6,660 bases of DNA from positions 1 through 6,660 of the forward strand of contig JAEZLG010000212.1 of NCBI GenBank assembly GCA_023435855.1. Direction: 5' to 3'. The stretch is from Bacillota bacterium (GTDB taxonomy: Bacteria > Bacillota > Clostridia > Christensenellales > CAG-138). Position numbers and translations under genes: made by a program. Below the pieces are notes generated by a model, which had not been told where the DNA came from, made no database searches, and saw only the letters and a list, made by a program, of their open reading frames with translations. This document shows positions 1 to 5,972 of this stretch, in pieces (position 1 is the first letter of the stretch; each line of letters opens with the position of its first letter).

Positions 1-139
1 CTACGGGCGTCTCGGTGGCGGGAGCTTGGCTTTCAGCGGGCGCGGGCGTCGCTTCGCTTTCGCCGGCGGGTGCCGCACATGCCACAAACGCGCTCAGGCA
101 CATCATGGCAACCAGAAACAGGGTGATGATCTTCTTCAT
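1..139 (-). CDS. Secreted lipoprotein, N-terminal fragment, probable ABC transporter solute-binding protein
   Basis: Only the first 46 codons lie in the window; the gene runs off the left edge. The protein starts with MKKIITLFLV, a charged n-region and a hydrophobic core of about 17 residues, and then FVA-C with the candidate lipidated cysteine at residue 21. Phe at -3 is a slightly unusual lipobox. A 25-residue linker rich in Ala, Pro, Glu and Thr follows, as is common between the lipid anchor and the folded domain of Gram-positive binding proteins. A GGAGG ribosome site (148-152) sits 8 bases before the ATG. The substrate cannot be read from this fragment. A sugar- or peptide-binding role is inferred from the linker style and from the YesM-type kinase encoded just upstream, since such kinases often accompany carbohydrate ABC systems. 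It could also be another kind of surface lipoprotein. Confidence 0.75.
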   Translation of the reverse strand, partial: MKKIITLFLVAMMCLSAFVACAAPAGESEATPAPAESQAPATETPV

Positions 140-295
140 GAACATTTCCTCCGTACTGATATTTTGACGATTTCACCGCACAAAACCGTGCCGCCGGTAT
201 GGAACCGGTTCGATTATGCACGGCGATTGATTTGCACCATTATTGTACCTAATGCAATGTTTTCTTGTTAGGGCTGAGGTTGTTTTTTCTTGTTC
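140..295 (-). other. Intergenic gap between sensor kinase and lipoprotein gene
   Basis: This gap of 156 bases should hold the promoter of the lipoprotein gene, because it is too long for simple read-through spacing. On the minus strand I see a TACAAT hexamer (plus 246-251 as ATTGTA) that could be a -10, but no convincing -35. The ribosome site of the lipoprotein is at 148-152. An imperfect inverted repeat (TTGCATTA ... TAATGGTGCAA) flanks the TACAAT. I see no hairpin followed by a T-run that would end kinase transcription, so read-through from the kinase is possible. No small gene is supported here. Confidence 0.35.
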
Positions 296-2071
296 CTAGT
301 TGTGGAGTTGGTTTTGATTGTCATCTGTACCAAGTTTCAGACGTATGCGGGCGAGCGTTGTTTTATAAGGCGTGTTTTCTATGGAAAGCCCATAAGATGC
401 ACCATATTGTAGCTTTATGCGCTGGTTTACATTTCGAATGCCTAGGCTCTCCGATTTGGTGGGCGTATACTCGTTTCCGCCATCCCATGTTAAAAGCGTC
501 TTTGTTGCAACTAAATCGGCTTCACGCATTTCCCCGTCGTTTTCTATCTCCAAAACAAGGTCTTCCTCTTCTTGATATGCACGTATGATAAGCTCTCCGC
601 GCTGTCGCGGCACAATCGCATGTTCAATTGCGTTTTCAACGACCGGCTGCATGACAAGCTGCGGCACGCTTGCGACGAGAAGCGATTCATCGATTTCGCG
701 CGTTACGCTTAAGCGCTTGCCAAGCCGCACGGAAATAATATAGAGATACGCATCCACATAGGAAAGCTCCTCACTCAAATACACCGTGCTTTTCGTACCT
801 CGTGCCATTGCGGCCGAGAGCATGGTAGAGAGCGCTTCTATCATATGCGATACCTTGAGGTTACCCGCCATGCGCGCCTCCCAGTTGATAATCTCCAATG
901 TGTTGTTGAGAAAATGCGGGTTGATTTGCGATTGCAGCGCTTTCATACGCGCATCCTGCAAAGCCATTTGCTCGTTGCGGCTTTTTTCAAACTGCTCATG
1001 CATGCTTTTTGACATCGCGTTGAAGCTATCGGTCAAATAAATGAACTCGCGGCTTTTCGGGTTTTCCTCAATGCTGTAGCCAAGCTTTCCTTTTTGTATT
1101 TCCACAGCCGCTGCTAAAAGCGACTGCACCGGTACGGAGATATACCGATAGAAGGTCACAATTAAAAGCACCATCAAAGGTATTGCCATAACAAACATCG
1201 ACAGTATGAGATTTCGAAAGTTCGCAATCTCGCTCACAAAGGGTGCTGCGTTTAACTCAAAGGCAAACAGAACATCGTTTGGGGGCACATGTAGCTTTGC
1301 GCTCACCTCGTAGGTATTTTCCTTAACGACATAGGAAATCCCGTCAGCAGAAGAGCCATTTGGTTTGGCACCTTCACCCGACAGCGTAACGGCTGCGTCT
1401 CCCAGGCGCACCGAAGCATTTTTCAGCCACACAACGTTGATGGCACTTTGGAAAAGCACATTTGTATCAAGCTCCATCACAATAACGGCGTAGGGCTTAA
1501 AGGAACTGTCCACGATATTTCTAACCATGTACAGATTTCCGTTACCCCCGAGAAACCGCACATCAGTGCCGATGCTTTGTGCGTAGTCTATAACCGTTTC
1601 ATGTGCGTTGTCTTTGTATGCGCGCACATTTGAATAGGCGTTTGTATGCGCTAAATTGTTGGTGTAATAGATTGTATCCGGGTCTTCACAAAAATAGAGC
1701 ATGGTCGTAATGAACATATCGTTATAGCGATATTGCCCGGTGAGATATTCTGTAACGGTTGTGTAGAGTGTAATACCATCCCCCGTGCGACGGTAATTTA
1801 TGTAAGCATCTCGTACGGTACGATCGTAGGAGGAAGCACGCGAGGCCTCCATGGCGGAAGTTATAGCGCCCACGGCGTTCTTGACGGCATTATCGACGCT
1901 TGTGATGACGGTGTCGGTCATCTGCGTGCGAAGGTTTTTTAGGGTGTAAAAGCTCATCACGCCGGTGAAGAGCATAATGGGCAGCACCCAAAACCCGATT
2001 ACCATAGTGACGAGCCACCATCTCAAGGAGGGTGCGTGCGCCGCGTCGCGTTTCTTTCTCCCGCGTTCCAT
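296..2071 (-). CDS. Membrane sensor histidine kinase, YesM/LytS (His_kinase) family
   Basis: 591 residues from the chosen start. After a basic cytoplasmic start (ERGRKKRD) comes a first membrane segment at about 17-40, then an extracellular domain of about 245 residues, probably a Cache-type sensor. A second membrane segment lies at about 286-309, a HAMP linker at about 308-360 and a short coiled coil before the phospho-acceptor motif INPHFLNNTLEIINW (His386). The N box is VMQPVVENAIEHA (Asn480), and the last ATP-lid motif is LGIRNVNQRIKLQYG (about 543-557). The G1 box reads ENDGE where DNGxG is usual. Known members phosphorylate an AraC-type response regulator that controls transport or carbohydrate genes; no regulator gene is in the window. 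The ATG at 2071 is preferred because GAGGGG (2078-2083) lies 6 bases upstream. A longer in-frame start at 2134 would fall inside a stem-loop and upstream of the likely promoter. It is probably tied to the lipoprotein gene downstream rather than to proline use. Confidence 0.9.
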   Translation of the reverse strand: MERGRKKRDAAHAPSLRWWLVTMVIGFWVLPIMLFTGVMSFYTLKNLRTQMTDTVITSVDNAVKNAVGAITSAMEASRASSYDRTVRDAYINYRRTGDGITLYTTVTEYLTGQYRYNDMFITTMLYFCEDPDTIYYTNNLAHTNAYSNVRAYKDNAHETVIDYAQSIGTDVRFLGGNGNLYMVRNIVDSSFKPYAVIVMELDTNVLFQSAINVVWLKNASVRLGDAAVTLSGEGAKPNGSSADGISYVVKENTYEVSAKLHVPPNDVLFAFELNAAPFVSEIANFRNLILSMFVMAIPLMVLLIVTFYRYISVPVQSLLAAAVEIQKGKLGYSIEENPKSREFIYLTDSFNAMSKSMHEQFEKSRNEQMALQDARMKALQSQINPHFLNNTLEIINWEARMAGNLKVSHMIEALSTMLSAAMARGTKSTVYLSEELSYVDAYLYIISVRLGKRLSVTREIDESLLVASVPQLVMQPVVENAIEHAIVPRQRGELIIRAYQEEEDLVLEIENDGEMREADLVATKTLLTWDGGNEYTPTKSESLGIRNVNQRIKLQYGASYGLSIENTPYKTTLARIRLKLGTDDNQNQLHN

Positions 2072-2095
2072 ACCAAACCCCTCGCGTTTTTTCTC

Positions 2096-2104
2096 ATTAT
2101 AGCA
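2096..2104 (-). promoter_or_regulatory. Extended -10 promoter for the sensor kinase
   Basis: On the minus strand the bases read TGCTATAAT, a perfect extended -10 (TGn-TATAAT). A start about 7 bases further on would give a leader of about 20 bases containing the GAGGGG ribosome site. The -35 position (2119-2124) has no consensus, which suits an extended -10 promoter. That position falls in the upstream stem-loop. Confidence 0.55.
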
Positions 2105-2142
2105 TAAGGCCGCATCGGGATATATTCCCGACACGGCCTTAT
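2104..2142 (-). terminator. Stem-loop after the P5C dehydrogenase gene, candidate terminator
   Basis: ATAAGGCCG-CA-TCGGGA (2104-2120) pairs with TCCCGA-CA-CGGCCTTAT (2126-2142). This gives 9 and 6 base pairs around a 2x2 mismatch, with a TATAT loop. It begins 14 bases past the stop of the dehydrogenase gene. No real T-run follows on the minus strand (the next bases are GCTATAATGAG), so termination may be partial. It also covers the -35 zone of the kinase promoter, so it could instead be an operator. Confidence 0.45.
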
Positions 2143-2156
2143 ATTCTTTAGCTTAC

Positions 2157-3788
2157 TTATTTTTCCGCCATAAACGGATAATCGATTGCATTTGACGGTG
2201 CAAGGTTTTCCTTTACAGCGCGAGGGCTGAGCCAGCGGTTCAAATTGATTGCGCTGCCTGCCTTATCGTTCGTGCCACTTGCGCGGCCGCCGCCGAAGGG
2301 CTGCTGCCCTACTACGGCACCCGTGGGCTTATCGTTAATATAGAAGTTGCCCGCGCTGTGGGAAAGCACCTTTTCCATATGCTCGATGGCAACACGGTCC
2401 GTCGCGAAGATCGCGCCGGTTAAGGCATAAGGCGATGCAGTATCGCAAACGGAAAGCGTTTCATCAAGCTTACTGTCCTCGTACACATAGACCGTGAGTA
2501 CAGGCCCGAAAATTTCTTCGACCATGGTCTTAAAATACGGGGTCTTGGCTTCGATTACGGTTGGCTCAATAAAGTAGCCCTTTTCATCGTTGCATTTTCC
2601 ACCTACAAGTATACTTGCATCGGCGCTTTCACGCGCGAAATCGATGTATCCCTTGATACTTTCATATGCCGGCTTGTCGATGACTGCGCCCATAAAGTTT
2701 CTGAAATCGCGCACATCGCCCATTTTAAGCTTTTTTGTCTCCTCAATGAGGAGCGGTTTAACAATGCCCCAAAGGCTTTCCGGGATGAATGCGCGGCTTG
2801 CCGCAGAGCATTTTTGGCCCTGGAACTCAAACGAACCGCGCACAAGCGCTGCTACAAGGGGTTCTGCCTGCGCGGTCGGATGCGCGAACACAAAATCCTT
2901 GCCGCCAGTTTCGCCTACAAGGCGCGGGTAGGACTCGTAGTTTGCGATGTCTTTCCCGACCTGTGCCCATACGCTTCTGAATACATCCGTGGAGCCTGTA
3001 AAATGGAAACCGCCAAGCTTTTTATGAGCGAGCACCACTCCGCTCACATCGCTGCCGCGGCTTGGTACAAAGTTGATGACGCCTGCGGGCAATCCCGCCT
3101 CCATCAAAACCTTCATTACATAATAGTTAGAGAGTACAGCGGTTGAAGCCGGCTTCCAAATAACGGTGTTGCCGACCATGGCTGGCGCTGTCGGCAAGTT
3201 GCCGCCGATGGAGGTGAAGTTAAACGGCGAGACGGCACACACGAATCCGTCGAGCGCGCGGTACTCCATGCGGTTGATAATGCCCGCAACCGATATGGGC
3301 TGCTGCTTAAATATCTCCTGTGCAAAATAGGCGTTGAAGCGGAAGAAGTCGCAAAGCTCGCAAACGGCGTCGATTTCCGCCTGATAGGCGGTCTTACTTT
3401 GACCGAGCATGGTCGCGGCATTTAAAACCTGCCTGTAAGGACCTGATAGAAGGTCGGCCGCTTTTTTGAAGATGCTCGCACGTTGTACCCAGGGCATGCT
3501 TTCCCATTCGGCCTTTGCCGCAAGCGCTGCGTCCACGGCCATAGAAAGCTCTTTTTCGCCCGCAATGTGGTATTCGCAAAGTACATGTTTATGGTCGTGC
3601 GGCATAACGCACTTACCCTTATTACCCGTGAACACCTCCTTACCGCCTATGATGAGCGGTATTTCGATGCATTGCTTTTCCTGCCGCACAAGCTCACGCT
3701 TCAACTCCTCGCGCTCCTTGGTATTAGGGGCATAGGAAAGCACGGGCTCGTTAAAGGGCTGCGCCATTTCAAAAAAACGGTTGCTCAT
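2157..3788 (-). CDS. pruA: Delta-1-pyrroline-5-carboxylate (L-glutamate gamma-semialdehyde) dehydrogenase
   Basis: 543 residues, full length for the P5C dehydrogenase subgroup that includes human ALDH4A1 (about 560). It oxidises glutamate semialdehyde, in equilibrium with P5C, to glutamate with NAD+ in the cytoplasm; this is the second step of proline catabolism. Visible ALDH features: PFNFT with the oxyanion Asn190, WKPAS (Lys212, cofactor), FTGS (263-266), VGETGGK with the general base Glu293, GQKCSAASR with the nucleophile Cys327, and EEIFGPV (424-430). The C-terminal stretch TGAVVGQQPFGGGRASGTND (489-508) is the P5C dehydrogenase signature and includes the loop that binds the substrate carboxylate. 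The start at 3788 is supported by AAGGAG (3795-3800) 6 bases upstream. It is transcribed away from the flavoprotein operon on the right across a shared intergenic region, which fits a common proline pathway. The symbol follows the usual name for this subgroup. Confidence 0.95.
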   Translation of the reverse strand: MSNRFFEMAQPFNEPVLSYAPNTKEREELKRELVRQEKQCIEIPLIIGGKEVFTGNKGKCVMPHDHKHVLCEYHIAGEKELSMAVDAALAAKAEWESMPWVQRASIFKKAADLLSGPYRQVLNAATMLGQSKTAYQAEIDAVCELCDFFRFNAYFAQEIFKQQPISVAGIINRMEYRALDGFVCAVSPFNFTSIGGNLPTAPAMVGNTVIWKPASTAVLSNYYVMKVLMEAGLPAGVINFVPSRGSDVSGVVLAHKKLGGFHFTGSTDVFRSVWAQVGKDIANYESYPRLVGETGGKDFVFAHPTAQAEPLVAALVRGSFEFQGQKCSAASRAFIPESLWGIVKPLLIEETKKLKMGDVRDFRNFMGAVIDKPAYESIKGYIDFARESADASILVGGKCNDEKGYFIEPTVIEAKTPYFKTMVEEIFGPVLTVYVYEDSKLDETLSVCDTASPYALTGAIFATDRVAIEHMEKVLSHSAGNFYINDKPTGAVVGQQPFGGGRASGTNDKAGSAINLNRWLSPRAVKENLAPSNAIDYPFMAEK

Positions 3789-3819
3789 AGCCTGCTCCTT
3801 TTATATAAACTTTGTATGT

Positions 3820-3828
3820 ATTGTACCA
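3820..3828 (-). promoter_or_regulatory. Extended -10 promoter for the P5C dehydrogenase gene
   Basis: The minus strand reads TGGTACAAT, which is TGn plus a one-mismatch -10 hexamer (TACAAT, 3825-3820). A start near 3813 would give a leader of about 25 bases ending in AAGGAG and ATG. There is no good -35 hexamer. Confidence 0.5.
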
Positions 3829-3842
3829 CATCGGCGTATGTG
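3827..3842. promoter_or_regulatory. Inverted repeat, candidate operator at the P5C dehydrogenase promoter
   Basis: CACAT (3827-3831) and ATGTG (3838-3842) form a 5-base inverted repeat around a 6-base spacer. It touches the TG of the extended -10 and fills the spacer between -10 and -35, where a bound repressor would block the polymerase. The half-sites are short, so chance is possible. The cognate regulator is not in the window. Confidence 0.3.
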
Positions 3843-3886
3843 CGGATAAATATATTCCCGTATCTTTTCGTCGGTTGCAGAATATA

Positions 3887-3895
3887 TGATATAAT
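3887..3895 (+). promoter_or_regulatory. Extended -10 promoter for the five-gene flavoprotein operon
   Basis: TGATATAAT is a perfect extended -10 (TGn-TATAAT, hexamer 3890-3895). At 17-base spacing the -35 position reads TTCGTC (3867-3872), which is poor. The predicted start is near 3902, leaving a leader of about 188 bases before the first ATG. It is divergent from the P5C dehydrogenase promoter, with the two -10 elements about 60 bases apart. Confidence 0.6.
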
Positions 3896-3901
3896 CGTTC
3901 T

Positions 3902-4089
3902 CCAACCGCTTAGCGGGCATCTCCCGTGCTTGAAAATACGCGAAAAATGCGCTAAGGTAAGGGGAGCCGAACCGGCAGTTTTAGGCCGTAAGGATTTGAC
4001 TCCCCTTGCCTTAAGCTGACAGCGGCAGACTTCACGTTTTCCTTTCTAACATTACAACATCCAAACTAATAAGATTCGAGGCGATCCGT
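3902..4089 (+). promoter_or_regulatory. Long structured 5' leader, possible riboswitch or attenuator of unknown class
   Basis: Two folds compete. Stem A pairs CTTAGCG (3909-3915) with CGCTAAG (3950-3956) and encloses a small CGGG/CCCG hairpin. Stem B pairs 3951-3966 with 4000-4016: 16 pairs, one G-U, one bulged A, core GGGGAG/CTCCCC. It carries an inner CGGC/GCCG hairpin (3973-3976 with 3985-3988) and unpaired GAAC and ATTTGA segments. A and B share 3951-3956. The 3' strand of stem B contains TTGCCTT (4006-4012), which can also pair with GAGGCGA (4078-4084) covering the ribosome site of the first gene, with two G-U pairs. There is no T-run after either stem, so control of translation fits better than termination. 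I see no conserved core of the T-box, lysine, glycine, cobalamin, SAM, TPP, c-di-GMP, ydaO or guanidine RNAs. No coding sequence is supported here. Confidence 0.5.
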
Positions 4090-4392
4090 ATGAGACTGGA
4101 AGCGCATCCAATCCTCGCTTTTGAGCGCAAAAGGGAGCTTCGATTCACCTTCAACGGTGAAGAAATTACGGGCTACGAGGGCGATACCATTGCGGCGGCG
4201 TTGCATGCGGCAGGCGTTAAGGTGCATGGCGAAAGCCTGGAGTTACACCGCCCGCGCGGCTTTTACTGCGCCATAGGAAACTGCTCGTCGTGCATGATGG
4301 TGGTCGACGGCGTATCTAACGTCAAAACCTGCATCACGGAATTAAAAGAGGGCATGCGCGTAGAAACCCAGCGCGGAAAGGGCTCTGTATGA
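4090..4392 (+). CDS. [2Fe-2S] ferredoxin-like subunit of an amino-acid dehydrogenase complex
   Basis: 100 residues with a single plant-type [2Fe-2S] fold: C60-x4-C65-x2-C68-x12-C81 (CAIGNCSSCMMV ... KTC), preceded by the beta strand FTFNGEEITGYEGDTIAAAL. This is the Fer2_4 type found at the N-terminus or as a small gamma subunit of HcnABC-like, opine, octopine, hydroxyproline and proline dehydrogenases. It probably passes electrons within the flavoprotein complex in the cytoplasm. In the archaeal proline dehydrogenases this domain is, as I recall, fused to the alpha subunit; here it is a separate gene whose TGA overlaps the next ATG (ATGA at 4389-4392), so the two are translationally coupled. 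The ribosome site GAGG (4078-4081) is 8 bases before the ATG. It is the first gene of the operon, behind the long leader. Confidence 0.9.
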   Translation: MRLEAHPILAFERKRELRFTFNGEEITGYEGDTIAAALHAAGVKVHGESLELHRPRGFYCAIGNCSSCMMVVDGVSNVKTCITELKEGMRVETQRGKGSV

Positions 4393-5468
4393 GGGAATGC
4401 GACCTTCTCATCATAGGCGGCGGCCCTGCAGGGCTAAGTGCTGCGACTATGGCGGCCGAGTGCGGCGCTAATGTACTAGTGCTCGAGAGAAACCCCAAGG
4501 CCGGCGGCCAGCTTGTAAAGCAGACGCATATGTTTTTCGGCTCCGAAAAGCAGCGAGCAAGTACGCGCGGCATCGACATAGCAGACATCCTTTTACATAA
4601 GCTTGCTTCCTTTAAAAACGCGGAGCTTATGACCTCAACAACGGCTGTGGGGCTTTATGAAGACGGTATTTGCACAGCTTTATATAAAGAGGAAAAGTAT
4701 TTTAAAATCAAACCCCGCGCGGTACTTGTAGCAACGGGTGCATACGAAAGGCCGCTTGCCTTCCCCAACAACGACCTCCCCGGCATTTACGGTGCGGGTG
4801 CAGTGCAGACGCTCATGAACGTTTACGGCGTAAAGCCGGGCGAACGTGCGTTGATGGTAGGTGCGGGCAACATCGGACTTATCGTAAGTTATCAGTTGAT
4901 GCAGGCGGGGGTTGAGGTTGTAGCCATCCTCGACGCAGCGCCAAAGATCGGCGGATATTTGGTACACGCGGCAAAGGTCGCCCGTATGGGCGTTCCCATT
5001 TTAACCTCGCATACAGTAAAGCGCGCAATCGGCGATACGGTGCTGCAAGGTGTCGAGATCTCAGCGGTAGACGAGAAATTTCTCCCCATCGCCGGCACAG
5101 AAAAAACATTTGCGGTGGACACCATGTGCATTGCGGTGGGGCTTTCGCCGCTAGTGGAGCTCTTGGAAATGCGCGGCTGCAAAACCCGCTATATTCCGCA
5201 GCTTGGCGGTACCGTTCCCCTTCGAAATGCAGATTATGAGACAACCGTGGAAAACGTGTTCGTAGCAGGCGACACCTCGGGTATAGAAGAAGCAAGTGCC
5301 GCCATGGTAGAGGGTTCGCTCGCCGGACTTTGTGCATGCTTAAAACTCGGCTTTAAGCATCCCGAGCATGATGTAGTAAAAAAAGAACTCAACGCACAGC
5401 TTACCGCACTCCGTTCCGGCCCTGCCGGAAGGCATATCCGCGACGGCGTGGATAAAGCCGTACTGTAA
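4389..5468 (+). CDS. FAD-dependent oxidoreductase subunit (HcnB / PDH alpha type)
   Basis: 359 residues of the Pyr_redox_2 fold. The N-terminal FAD Rossmann motif is LIIGGGPAG (Gly10-Gly15) with the ribose-binding Glu33. ATG at 115-117 is followed by YERPLAFPNNDLPGI, as in HcnB-like subunits. A second dinucleotide motif is VGAGNIG (157-163), and the closing FAD motif is VFVAGD (290-295). In relatives this subunit takes electrons from the DAO-type subunit and passes them to acceptors; in Pyrococcus/Thermococcus complexes it has NADH dehydrogenase activity. Relatives of about 460-490 residues often carry a ferredoxin domain in front and a BFD-like iron-sulphur domain behind; both are separate genes here, which explains the short length. 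It overlaps the preceding gene by 4 bases, and its stop is followed after 11 bases by the next gene. FAD binding is secure; acceptor and physiological direction are unknown. Confidence 0.9.
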   Translation: MRECDLLIIGGGPAGLSAATMAAECGANVLVLERNPKAGGQLVKQTHMFFGSEKQRASTRGIDIADILLHKLASFKNAELMTSTTAVGLYEDGICTALYKEEKYFKIKPRAVLVATGAYERPLAFPNNDLPGIYGAGAVQTLMNVYGVKPGERALMVGAGNIGLIVSYQLMQAGVEVVAILDAAPKIGGYLVHAAKVARMGVPILTSHTVKRAIGDTVLQGVEISAVDEKFLPIAGTEKTFAVDTMCIAVGLSPLVELLEMRGCKTRYIPQLGGTVPLRNADYETTVENVFVAGDTSGIEEASAAMVEGSLAGLCACLKLGFKHPEHDVVKKELNAQLTALRSGPAGRHIRDGVDKAVL

Positions 5469-5479
5469 GGAGAACATAT

Positions 5480-5968
5480 ATGCTTGAAAAGACAGGCGTT
5501 CCCGCACCCGGAAGGGTATTAGAAAAATTCCCGCCCATAGAGCGTATAAACTTAGGCCCCGTAGCCGTAATCGAATGCTACGAAAAAATCCCCTGCAACC
5601 CATGTGAAACCGCATGCAAAGCGCATGCCATTGAAATTGGCGAGGACATCAACAGCATACCGATGCTTTCCTCTTGTTTATGCACGGGCTGTGCTATATG
5701 CCTGAGCCGCTGCCCCGGCCTTGCCATCATGATCATAGACGGCAGCAAATCCAAAGAATATTTGGAGTTTCGCATCCCCTACGAATTTTTGCCGCTCCCC
5801 AAAGAAGGGGACATGGTATGGGGTCTCGACCGTGCCGGGAATAAGCTTTCGCGCGTACGGGTTCTTCGCGTGCAAAACCCAAAAGCTTTTGACCGCACGC
5901 CCGTCATTACCTTAGAAGTGCCGCGAGCCGAGCTATATACCTTCAGAAGCATCCGATTGGAGGCGTAA
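5480..5968 (+). CDS. [4Fe-4S] ferredoxin-like subunit (PdhF-like)
   Basis: 162 residues with nine cysteines. The second motif, C68-x2-C71-x2-C74-x3-C78-P (CTGCAICLSRCPG), is a textbook [4Fe-4S] ligand set. The first is irregular: C33-x5-C39-x2-C42-x3-C46 (ECYEKIPCNPCETAC), where the usual first ligand position (residue 36) is Lys and Cys33 may replace it. Cys66 is extra. The C-terminal half (about 90-162) has no cysteine, looks beta-rich (DMVWGLDRAG, RVRVLRVQ, VITLEVPR) and may dock to a flavin subunit. The size, about 18 kDa, matches the gamma subunit of the Thermococcus proline dehydrogenase complex. The ribosome site AAGGAG overlaps the stop codon of the gene before, and only 11 bases separate the two. 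It is likely the electron wire of the complex, with one certain and one probable cubane cluster. Confidence 0.88.
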   Translation: MLEKTGVPAPGRVLEKFPPIERINLGPVAVIECYEKIPCNPCETACKAHAIEIGEDINSIPMLSSCLCTGCAICLSRCPGLAIMIIDGSKSKEYLEFRIPYEFLPLPKEGDMVWGLDRAGNKLSRVRVLRVQNPKAFDRTPVITLEVPRAELYTFRSIRLEA

Positions 5969-5972
5969 TTGT

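Noticed and set aside
265..588. A 107-codon plus-strand frame near the left end
   Set aside because: It overlaps the 3' end of the kinase gene in antisense and has no ribosome site or recognisable domain.
2072..2134. A 21-residue N-terminal extension of the sensor kinase
   Set aside because: The upstream ATG lies in a stem-loop and before the extended -10 promoter, and has no ribosome site. The ATG at 2071 has GAGGGG at ideal spacing.
3951..4016. The long leader hairpin as an intrinsic terminator
   Set aside because: No U-run follows the stem; the next bases are TGACAGCGGCAG, so termination is unlikely as drawn.
3951..4016. The leader hairpin as a miniature transposable element or a tRNA-like RNA
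   Set aside because: I see no target-site duplication at its ends. The inner 46 bases are too short and lack D, anticodon and T arms for a tRNA. A genome search for further copies would settle the MITE option.
3483..4019. A 178-codon open frame on the plus strand through the intergenic region
   Set aside because: Its first 300 bases lie antisense to the well-supported P5C dehydrogenase gene. It has no good ribosome site, no recognisable domain, and runs through the structured leader.
3902..4089. T-box or a known amino-acid riboswitch in the leader
   Set aside because: No T-box sequence for tRNA acceptor pairing, no AGUA-type specifier region, and none of the glycine, lysine or glutamine consensus cores could be found by eye.
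4879..5337. A 152-codon Arg/Cys/Pro-rich open frame on the minus strand
   Set aside because: It lies fully inside the FAD subunit gene on the other strand, and its odd composition is that of an antisense shadow.
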